64,000 bases of DNA from Neospora caninum Liverpool (Eukaryota; Apicomplexa; Conoidasida; Eucoccidiorida; Sarcocystidae). Shown here one piece after another: positions 23,701 through 34,000 of the stretch. The stretch's first letter is position 1. Every line of letters begins with the position of its first letter. The stretch is from positions 2,255,964 to 2,319,963 of the forward strand of contig NC_018394.1 of the NCBI RefSeq assembly GCF_000208865.1, read 5' to 3'. Made by a program: the position numbers and the translations under genes. The notes under the pieces are model-generated. The model did not search any database. It saw only the letters and a list, made by a program, of their open reading frames with translations, and was not told the DNA's origin.

Positions 23701-25759
23701 ACGTAGGCGCCTCGCGCGCTCCCCGCCTCGGCCTCAACCTCTTCCTTCTCTGTGTGGAGATGTGTACGCACATGCTCATGCGTGTGGATGTGACTGTGGA
23801 CCTCGTGAGTGTGTTCCGCTTCCGCTAGCGCCTCAAGCACCATAACCAGGAGGACTCCAACAAGACAACAGACCGAGGCGTAGGGAAACGTTTTGTGAGA
23901 TTCGATCGAAACCGAGGCCGTAGTCCCTGCGTCGCCGCTCGCCCCTCTTTTTCTCCTGCTCTCTGCGTCCTCTCCTCTTGACTGCGCGCCGCGCGGCTCT
24001 CCTCTCTCGCCTTCGTCTGCCACGTCGCGTTCGCGGTCCTGTGTCTCGCCGCGACTCCCACCGTCTCCAAGTTCGGCCTTTCTTCTCTCCGTTTCTGCTT
24101 CGCCAGATTTCCCTGGAAAGGATCCGGAGCCCAAGTCACGGGAGGAGGCTGTTGCCGTCTTGTGGTCTTCCCGCAGTTTCTGTCGCGCGAGTTCGACGGC
24201 GATTTGCCGCTGTGCAGAGGGAAGAAGATGAAGCAGTCCCACGGAGAGGAGCACACCGCCCGTGAACGACATGACGAGGCGAATGTACTTCGCCGTGAGA
24301 GGAGTGATCCCTTCGGAGCTAACTCCGGGGGGTGCGGGGCGAAGGCGCCCCTGGAGTCTCTGTTCCTGTTCTTTTTGGAGGAAGAGAAGCGGCGGAACCG
24401 CCCCAGCTAACGCGCAAACGAAGATGCTACCTGCTGCATAGAGACGCGTCGAGAGCCTAGACAGCACACAGACGCAATCAGGAAAGCAGAGAGGGAAATC
24501 AGGAAAGCAGAGAGGGAAATCAGGAAAGCAGAGAGGGAAATCAGGAAAGAGGACCAAAGAAAGCAACGAAGAGTCAGCAAGGGAAACGTGGAGGCGGCAA
24601 AACACCGCCAGGGTGGGCTCCAAAATGCAGGGCGCTTTCTTTCCCACGAAAAACGGACACTCTTCTGCTCCGTTTCTAGAAGTGTAGTGGTTCTTCGTTC
24701 GGAGGCAAATAGGCAAACCCTCAACTTAGCCGACGACCTAAGACTTTTTCGGTTCCGCGAAAAGAGACGCATCTTGGCAGGAGGCAACCGAACGCGACAC
24801 AAGAGCAGAAAAGGTGACCGTCACGCAAAGACAGAGGCAGCGGAAGATCAGAAGGCCCTTTCGGCGGCGAGCTGGGTTCCGAACCAGATTTCAAGAGCCG
24901 CGTTCTGCACGACGGAAGGTTGCACGAGATCGCCATATCCCGAAACGCAACTACACCCAAAGTATCCTCACGGACGACGTGGCATCTGAGAAGCAGAAAG
25001 AGGCTTCCATCTAGAGACAGAAACTCACAGTGCAGTTTCTTCAGCTTGGCCCTCTTCGTGACTGAACAGCAGGGCGCGAGTTTCCAGATCCGCAACTGAA
25101 ATGTCCGAGCCGAGGGTAGGAAGAAAGCGATCGCTTCTTGGAGACGGCTCGTCTCTCTCCGTACTCCCACGCCGCAGCAGCCCTGCCGAACGGGCGTCTC
25201 CCTCCGCGCCCGGCTCTTCTGTCAAGGCGGAGAGGGAGCGGGAGGAGACAGACAGCGGCCGCGCCTCACCCTGGCTAGCCAAGACCGACAACGCGATTCT
25301 CGCGCCTTCTTCCGACCACCGCTGCTCCTCGTCTTCGCCGTTCACTTGATGGTTTACCGGGGACAATATGGAGAAGGTCGAGAAAGCAGAGAGAGAAGAG
25401 AGAGAAGAGGGAGAAGAGGGAGAAGAGGGAGAAGGAGAGAGAGAAGGAGAGAGAGGAGGAGAGAGAGAAGAAAGAGAAGAGGAAGAAGGAGAGAGAGAAT
25501 AAAGAGAAGAGGCAGAAGAAGGAGAGAGGGAAGGAGAGAGAGAAGTGGGAGGAGTGGAAAGATAAGGTCCAGTGGGGTCTCCAGAGGGGGAAGATGGCCA
25601 GGCACTCTGAGAACTGGAACTTGCAAATACACGGAGGAAACGGGATGCAAAAATCATGCCAAGGCTATACAGCCAAAATGGGACGCCGCGGAAGGGCGAC
25701 CGGGGAGCAGAGATCAACGAAAATCTTCTTCGTTTCGCCTTCATCTTGGCGCGTTTCAT
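20755..25759 (-). CDS. ZIP-family (SLC39-like) metal ion transporter
   Basis: Predicted importer of zinc, iron or a related divalent metal into the cytosol. Three exons, 25759-25029, 24456-21416 and 21113-20755, join in frame to give 1376 residues. TM1 is at about 250-270, TM2 300-322, TM3 434-454, TM4 with SFHSLMEGVTLG (about 1217-1228), TM5 with HKGLESFALG (about 1243), TM6 starting TPVGVIVG, TM7 GVGSGTFLHVSLLE, and TM8 at the extreme C terminus. The HxxxEG and HKxxE motifs are the family metal-binding signatures in TM4 and TM5 and are intact. A His-rich string (HTHEVHSHIHTHEH, about 459-472) follows TM3. Unusual: about 750 extra residues lie between TM3 and TM4, plus an acidic loop between TM2 and TM3 and a Ser/Pro-rich N-terminal domain. 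Start chosen at MKRAKMKAKRRR, just before a hydrophobic signal or anchor; upstream in-frame ATGs exist. Metal specificity is not readable. Confidence 0.9.
24477..24549 (-). repeat. 21-bp tandem repeat (about 3.5 copies) in ZIP intron 1
   Basis: Unit on the plus strand is ATCAGGAAAGCAGAGAGGGAA, repeated at 24477, 24498 and 24519 with a partial copy at 24540. In the sense (minus) direction it is a C/T-rich tract ending about 20 bases before the acceptor of exon 2 (24456). It therefore supplies most of that intron's polypyrimidine tract. Confidence 0.9.
25377..25556 (-). repeat. Purine/pyrimidine tract encoding Ser/Pro-rich segment of ZIP exon 1
   Basis: About 180 bases of almost pure A/G on the plus strand, made of GAGA, GAAG and GGAG words. 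Read on the minus strand it encodes ZIP residues of about 67-128, almost only Ser, Pro and Leu. The interrupted GAGAAGG periodicity suggests growth by replication slippage. Confidence 0.85.
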
Positions 25760-28024
25760 CCGCTGCGACGGAAGAGGAAGGGGAGCGTTTCTCAGCCTCT
25801 CGATGTGTAGAGACACCGAGGCGCGGAGCTGAGAGAGGCGAGTGCAGTCCACATGCGTCCCAAACTGCAATCCCAGCGAACATAACGGAAAGCGCCACGG
25901 GTGCGCGCAGCCGAACGGAGGGACGGAGAGAAGAGTCGCACACAGGGAGAAGGGACACGGGAAGACACACGAGAGGAGCGCATGCAGACGACGCAGGTGA
26001 AAGGAAGCGCAGAGGTGACGAACTCGAAATCCAAGACGCAGTGGGGTGAAACTGCTAGACGGCAGAGACGAGGAGGCGGCCACGAAGACAGGGCGAAGCG
26101 GAACGAGTGAGAGGAATCAGAGCGTTTTCGCGAGCGACGCCGAGTGAAGAGTTCAACGGAAGCAGACGGCCTTCAGGAGATGGGAGGAAGAGGAAGCGCG
26201 AGACTCGGGGGGGTGGGGGGTGGGGGGGGGAGGCAGGAGGCAAGGAGACATGAAGCGGAGGAGCGTGAGACGAGAAGGGAGAGCCGAGGTGGTGGGAGAG
26301 AACCAACGAAACAGCCGAGAACAGCCACCAGAAGAAAGACGTGGAACCATAAGAGGAGACGAAGGAGATAGCGTGAGGGAAAGACACATTCGCGCCCGAA
26401 AAGCTTGACAGGCGGTCGGAAAGCGTCTCGCGTTAGGCGCACCTGTGCTCGTTCGCCGAGGACGGCGCGACTGTGCTCCTAGTCGCCCCGTCGTTGAGAG
26501 TTAAGGAGAGGCCGTTGAAGGAAAATAACGAATAGGAGAACGCTTATTAGCACAAAAGTGGTGGAGGGGACCTCGGAGGTGTTTTGCATTTCGCACGCGA
26601 CAGCTGTTTGCGCCCTGGCGAAGAGAAGGCTTCGTTGTGGACGGCGCCCCGTGTTTCGCAGCTGAGAGGCCAACCAGAGAACAGGCGCACACGAACCAGG
26701 AGGAAAGTACGAAGGAGGAAAAGAAACGCTTTCTTGCGATGTGGAAACGCTCCCTCTCCGTGGAAACGGTGTCTATACAGCGAGAGGCAGGGGATCGTTC
26801 TGTCTCGGATACACTAGCAGTTGTGTACGAATCGAAAACGCACGCACACCGATCCTTGAAAAGTGCAGTCGGTCGGCACGGAAAACGGAAGACCCCGCGC
26901 TTTCATGACCCGGTCTTCTTCGACTTGTGTGTTCCTTTCATTCGGCGGTTCACCTTTTTTCTTGCGCGGAATTTCGTCTCGCTTGCCTCGAGAGTCAAAA
27001 GCAGATCTGCGCTAGGCTGGCGAAGCGAGGTGTCTCATCGCCGGAGAAAAACGTCAGTTGAGAAAAAACAGCCGCGCAGGCGCATGCAGCCGTCAGAGAG
27101 AATCGCACGAAAAACCTCGTGTGACCCTCCATACTGCGGGTCAAGACACACACTGTTTCTCGGTTCTTTTGTCCTACCGTGATTTAGGGATTTGGTCTTT
27201 CCATTGGCTTGGGCAGTGGACGAGGGGCCATGGCGCATACTTCACCTAGTCTTCTTCGCCGATCCGGCGGCTCTGCGTTAACGTGACGGGTTCCCTGTCC
27301 TCGTACGTCGCGTGGCGAAGCCTCGATTCTTAAAGCCGCCGTCCAATATCCGAAACAGGAAAAGCAGTTGTCCCGTTCCTCTCCTTGTCGTCAGCGATTT
27401 CCTTCGCTTAGCAACAGTTTTGCTTGTTCTATTCTTTGGAAGGCGAGGACAAACCCGGTGCTTGTCACCGTGATCGGAATCGCCTCGTGTGCATGTACCC
27501 GTGCGCGAGCGGACACAGACCAACACACCTGCATTTTCAAAAGGACCCTAAATCGGATCTTCGTGTTTCCGGAATGACCTGTGCGAGATAGAACAAGACA
27601 GAATTGCGTGCCTGCAAAGACTCGACGCAACGCGCGTGTGTGGAAGCTCTCAGCGCGAACTTTAAGTCGGCACGCAAATAGGACGTCCGGTGCACGGATA
27701 GCCACGGGAGACTTGAGGCGTATGCACACCGGAGGCGTTGTTGAGGTGTATGTACACCTCACGAGGGTGTTTGGTGTAGGTGTAGCGGAGGATTGGAGAT
27801 GACGTAAGTAGACCAAGCGGAGGAATTCAGGTGTGTCCCCTACGAGCAAGAAGTTTTGGCGGCAACAGCGACACAAGTGGAGCGGGTGTGCGCGTCTTCC
27901 GCTTCTTAAGGGGCTACCTTTCTGCTCTTCTGCCCCATCCAGTCAGAAGTGCCGGCACGGCGTCTGGGGCCTCCTGTGAGGGATTGCAGACTGGATCCTG
28001 GTGCATTCCGGCTCCTGCGTGCCG
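25760..28024. other. Head-to-head intergenic region (ZIP and condensin-like gene)
   Basis: This 2.3-kb stretch separates the start codons of two divergent genes, so it should hold both promoters and 5'UTRs. It contains a G-rich run at about 26205-26230, a palindrome at 27743-27760, and no ORF I would call coding. Confidence 0.6.
27743..27760. promoter_or_regulatory. Palindrome GAGGTGTA-TG-TACACCTC in divergent promoter region
   Basis: Perfect 8-base inverted arms around a TG centre, 265 bases upstream of the condensin-like ATG. It is symmetric enough for a dimeric DNA-binding site. A related palindrome, GTGTACGTACAC, occurs at 59069-59080 upstream of CAF1. No factor is assigned. Confidence 0.3.
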
Positions 28025-31000
28025 ATGGCTGCTGCAACTGAAGCTACTTCGTCGTCTCCTTTCCTCTCTGAGGAGAAGCAGCTACCGCTGCATTTCCCTC
28101 CGCTTCTGTCCCCCGCTACAACGTACTCTGCTGCAGTGTCTTCTGTGATTTCCCTCTGTCTTCCAAATAGACCCGACTTTTGTCGCTTTCTTCTGTCTCC
28201 CTCCCCTCGCCATGGCGGTTCTCCCAGGAAGAGCCGAGAGGCGGAATCACGAGTCTCTTCAAGTTACGAGCCGCATGAAGGACAGGCAGGTGGAGAACAA
28301 GAAGAGAATGGAGACAGGGTAGGGCAGAGTGAGCATCCCTTCCTTTCTGAAGCGGCAGACGCCCTTGCTTCACTGCCTTTCCTCCAAGCGGCCGCCCGTG
28401 CAGCGGCGCGCGCCAGCGGCCAGGACGTGGAACCCGCTGCTCTCTGCGATGAGGAAGGGGACGAGGAAGACAAGGAGAGGGAGACAGGCATACTCGAGGC
28501 GCGGAACCCGAGACGGGGACACCCGCGCCTCCAAAGCCTGCAACTCCTCTCAGACGTCTCTTTGCGACTTATAGACGGCGAAGAAGAGGTGAGCGACAAA
28601 CAGATCCTTGCACATTCCAGGACGCGTCCCGGGACTCCTGACGGCTTGTGCAGCAGTCTGCATCGACGTGTGCATACAGCACACCGCGTGGTTCAGATGC
28701 ATGCGTCGTGCAAAACATGCGATTTTGCTTTTCCTCTCTGCCCACCTTGCGTCTCGGTGGCAAACTACCGTGGCTTTTCTACTGGATTCAAATCCACAGG
28801 AACGCGCATTTTTATTTTCTGTAGGAAATCGGCTTCTTCTGGAGTCGCCTCTCCGCAGCGGCTTCGCGAGCGATCGCCACCGACACACCGCCTCTCTCCG
28901 GCACGCCGTCTGCTCTCTCCTCTCCCTTGTCTGCTTCGTCTGCTCCCGGCGTCAGCGACGTGCTGCGCGAAACCTTTCTGCTTCTGATGCAAAGCGGAAA
29001 AGGCGAGGAAGGAGAACTCACCGCGCTCATTTACCTGCGAATGCTGCTGGTGAGCAACCGTGGAGTCGCCTTTCTCAGGCCAGGCGCTTCTCTCTCAAGA
29101 TCATGCATGCACCTTCTCCACTGACAGAATGTAAACATTCACAGAAATCAAAACTCTCTTCTTTCCTCGTCACACTAGTATACATATATATATATATATG
29201 TATATCTATTGTTTATGAATCGGATTATTCTTATGTCGTTACAGTCGGCCACATAGATAAAAGCATATATCTACACAGACATGTGCATCTACATATGTTT
29301 AGCCAGGTGTACTGGTCTAGATCCTTTGGTAGATAGTTCGACAGACGCATGGTCAGATCCAAAGGAGCGAAGACGATATCTGCGAAAAGGTAGGTGAATA
29401 TAGGCAGCGGGATAAAGGCGCAGTCGCTTGGTGGGGTGGCGTCGCTGACGCAGATGGTTCTTTTCGCTCCTCGCTGATGGACAGGAGAGCTGCGCAGTGC
29501 TGGGGCTCGTTGCTTTGCTGTCCGCACAGTGGAACGGCGCCATGGGGTTCCACGTCGCGCCTTGGCCAGAAGTCTTCCGCGGCATCGCCGACCTCGTGGT
29601 TCGTCGTCTCCGTCTCGCTCCCTCGACGTTTCCTTCCGAGCCGAAGCCGCCTTCTGCAAACCGATGTGGATTCTCAGCCGCCTCCCCGTCCTCGCCGCGG
29701 TTTGCCACTCCCCGACTCTCCAGCAAGAGACCAAGAGAAGCGCGACGCAGCTTGTGTACTCCGCAAAGGAGACAAAGAAGACAGACGCGAGGACGGAGTT
29801 CGACCGCGGCGGGAGACGAAGCAGAAGCGTCTCTGTCTTCCGACGACTCGTGCGCGTCGCCCTCAGAAGGCAGTGGGTTGGACGCCTCGCCGGCATCTTC
29901 GCCCTCCAGCTCGGAACTGGTTCTGCTGAGTTTGGGCGCGTTTCTGCGAGTTCTGCCTCTCCCGATTTTCCAGAGCCTCGAGGGACGGGAAGCGCTCCGT
30001 GCCTGCATGCGCGGGATCCTGGAAGGCGCCGCGAAAAAAGGCGACGGACTCTGTCCCTCTCACAGGTGAGGGCTGAAACGCGACGACCGGTTCGTCTTGC
30101 TTCTTCACAATCGTTCTCGCGTCGACTTCTGTGGCGCGCTTGTCAGGATGTGCTTTCTTTCGATTCCTTTCTCCTACGTTTTTTTCTCTCTGCTTCATGC
30201 TCTCCTTTCCTTCTGTTGCAGTTCGCGTCCTCTCTTCTCGCTTCTTTCTCGCGCGCTTGTCTTTTCGCTTTACGTGCTTCTTCGGCGCCTTCCCTCTCTC
30301 ACGCGCCCTGTGCGTTTTCACGCCTCTGGGCCGTGTGGGTTTCCGCTTTTTTCTTCCCTTTTTTTGCGATGCGTCTCCCCTCGGCCTTTCTCCCCTGCAA
30401 GTGCTTTTCGTCGCGTCTCCGCGGTCCTTTTTCGCGTGCGCTTGTCTCGCGCGATCTCTTCTTTTTCACGTCCTTGTTTCTTTTCTCTGCGGTCTCCACG
30501 CACCAGACGCTTCTGCCTGCAGCTGCCGCGCCTCTTCCTCGCACGCGCGAACGACCTGAGGAATCTCCACTTCTCTTCGTCCTCTCCGGCGCGTCCTTTC
30601 CTCGTGCTTCCTCTCTACGAAGGCGGGCCAGTCGTCGATCTCGTCGCAGCCGCCACAAGCGACATCTTCTCGCTTCTTCTTCCTCTCCTTCTTCACCCTC
30701 CCTCATCCTGTGCTTCTCTCGCCTCTTCTTCGTCTTCTTCCCCTTCTTCCTCTTCATCGTCCGCTTCTTCCTCGTCTTCGTCGCGTGAGGAGGCGTTCGA
30801 TAGTCAGAAGGAGACGACGCGTGCGGCGTGTCAGATAATCGAAGACGCGCCTCTCTTGCTCTTTCCGACGGTCCTTTGCGGCAGCAACCTTCTCACTTTC
30901 TGTCGCGAAAAGTAGGGCGTCTCGCGCGCGCGAAACCGGCAGCGAGAGGAAACCGGGGGAAACGAGAAAGAAACGGTGACAAAAGAGGGCCAGCGGGAAC

Positions 31001-34000
31001 GCGAGACGGCGAGACGGAGAGGGGAGATGGTGGGGAAAGACGAACGAAACAGGCGACTTGCGACGGAGAGGAAAGGCCCCAGGAGACACCGTGGTGCTTG
31101 GACAAGGGGAAGCCGAATACGAAGCGATTACGAAGGATCGAGGGGATGTGAAAAGGAATCGACAAGCCGTGCCTGTGCTTGTGGTTGTCTCCGTGTTCTG
31201 TAGAAGCCGGCGTAGCTCTCTCCTCTCGGTGTCTCCGTCGTTTTCCCGCATTTCCTTTCTCGACCCCGCCTTTGCTCTTTTTTCAACGTCACGGCGAGCC
31301 CCCACGCTTTCGGCTGCTCCGTCGTTTTGCCTGTTTCAGGGAGAAAGAAACTTCGGGTTGGACAGAGCCCGACGAACGCAGTTCCCCAGCCGACGCTGAG
31401 CATGAGGGGAGGGGAGAGCAGCCGCAACCCCCAGGCGACGACGAAGGAAATCTCTCCTCTGGTGCTTCGACCGGCGACGGGAGTGACAGCCAAGCAGCGC
31501 GTCCTGACGGCGACGAGGCCCACGAAGGTGGAGAGACGAACACGCGTGGTGAAAAGGAAGCAGACGCGGTGCACGAAGTGGAGACGAGGAGGCTAGATGC
31601 GAGTACGAGGGGACAAGAACAGAAGACGGGGGGAGTGGCGCGGGCGGGAAGCAGGGGCGTTTCTCTCCTGTTGCTCCTTTCGTCTTTGCCCCGGTTATTT
31701 CCGTTTGTCGCCTTTCGCGTGGGCTGCGGTGAATCTCCCCTCGTTGACGTGTTCTCCCCTCTTCTCCCTTTTCTTCCACTTCCCCACATTGTGATGCTAT
31801 TCGGCTTTTCCGTGTCTCATGGTGTCTTGCTCCTGCAGGTGACCCTGTCATTTCCCTTCTCGGATCGGTCTGTTACGCCTCGGCGCCTTCCGGGACCTCT
31901 GCGGCGTCGCCTGTCGTTTGGTCGCTTCTTCGCATTCTTCGGACTTCTCTGGCCGAAGAAGGGAAGATCCAACAAGATCTTAGTTCTCCCGCGGCTTCAC
32001 CCGACGAACTCCAAGGCATCCAGCGGACACACATGTTGCTACCCTCGCCCCATCACCAAATCCAGTCTTCCTCTTCTCCACTTTCTTGCTCTTCCTCTTC
32101 ATCATCTTCATCGTCTTCCTCTTCCTCTTGTTCGTCTTTGTCTTTGTGTACCTCGGCGTTTTTCGATCGTTTCCTGTCGTCTGTGACGATTCCTGCGCTG
32201 CGGAGCGACCGACCGTTTCACCGGCTCTTGGCCTTGGAGCTGTTGCATGCACTGCTGGCGGCTGAGGAAAAGGAGCTGCGTTTCCGTTCGCAACTCGCGA
32301 GCGACTCTGGCGGCACACACGAAGAGGACGGAGACACCCGAGTCGACGGAAGTCGCAGGACGGATGAACCGCCGCTGCTCTTGCTGCCTCTTTTTCTCCA
32401 GAAAGAAAAACGGAAAACAGCAGAGAAGCTGATCGACGCCCTGCGGCGACGCGCAAAGGACGCGCAGTCGCTCCTCAGGTGAGAGCCACGTCAGGCCGCT
32501 CGCGCTCTCGTCGACATTCCCAACAGCAATCCTCCATTCACACCCATGCATGTGCTCTATATACCCAGCTACCATTTACAGCCAACCCTATGTCTCCATA
32601 TACGTCTATATATATATATATATATGACTGCAGATGCGTGAGATATGCATATACAGACCGAGGAAACGAACGATGGAGAGAGGGAGCTGTGTGCATGCAT
32701 GTTGCTTTGAAGGCGCCTTGGTATTTTGTCTGTCGGCTGTGCGCGTGCATTTGATCCTAGCCACGGAGACAAACTGCGTTGTGCTGTCTCTATTCGTGGC
32801 TGCTCCAGCATGGGCGAGCCAGGCGTTTCCCAGCCGAAGGGGCGTCTCTACACCACGCGAGAGAACCCCAGCCTCTGAACAACAAACACCTGTATATCTG
32901 AAAGAGATATGTACGAGAAGACAGACGTCGATCGCTCTATGCATGACTCTGTACCTTTTGCATTCACACGCATGCGCATCGCTTTGTACATGGGGCTTGC
33001 GTTGCTCTCGGAACCGCCTGCTTCAGGAGTCGCGGCATTGAGACACTGGGCCAGCTGATTTCTCTCCTGGTGTTGGGCTGCACGACTCTGCCCCTGGCGT
33101 CTTTCTCTCAACATTCTCTGGCTTTGCTTCTTCACCCTCCATTCCTCTCGCGTCTCGTCGCCTCGTGCTTGGAGGACAGCCACAGTGTGATCCGACAGGC
33201 GATTCTCGCGTTTCTTCGTCGCCTGCTGCCGCTGCTGCTCTCCGCTGGCGTTCGCACCCACAGGCGCCTAGGGCCGTGGCTGACAGATCACTTTTTCGCG
33301 TTCTTCGCCGCAGATGGGGGACCGTCACGTTCCCCGGTTGCCTCGACGCGCCTCCGCGAAACGGCAGCGCCGCAGAGAAACTCGATTGTGTTTCACCTCC
33401 GTCAACTGCTCTGTCCGCCTCTCGGGTCGGCGTCGCGCGCCCGGTCTTCTCCCGGTGCGTCGCTGCATTCGCCTGCCTCCGCCCTGTGCCTCCCTGCGTC
33501 ACTCCTCTTCGTCTTCCCCCTCGCGGCGATCGCGGCGCGGTGTACAGACAGCAGCCTGTTGGTGAGGCGCCAAGCTGTTAGCACTTGCCACGAGTGGGCG
33601 ACTTGTCTGCTTCGGGTTTTCGCGGCTGCGTCGCTCTCGGCGCGGAGCCGAACGAAGCTCCTTGGAGTCACGGCATTTGACCCAAACCTGCGCGTCGGAA
33701 AAAGCCAAGAAGGGGAAGCGGCACCGACTCCCGCGACGCCAATTTCGTGCACGAGGTGTACAGATACCGGAGGCTCGGCGTCCCTCGCACTGCCGCCCAG
33801 TGGCGAGCCTTCGACTAGCGACGCGCCGCACGCTCTCGCACCTGTGCAGCCTTCGGGAACTTCGCAGTCCGTCTCTGAAACAGCGAGCGACGCAGAAGCA
33901 AGCTGTTCGTGCGCCTCCTCTTCTCCCGGTTGTGGAAGGGCGGTTGCACAGGAGATGTTGCGAATCTTGGATTTCTGCCAAGGCGAAATTTCGCGCGTTT

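Noticed and set aside
29529..30788. 419-codon plus-strand ORF in an alternative frame of the condensin-like gene.
   Set aside because: Poor composition (Arg/Ser/Phe-rich across a pyrimidine-rich intron). The in-phase exons 29485-30065 and 30507-30911 give HEAT-like helices.
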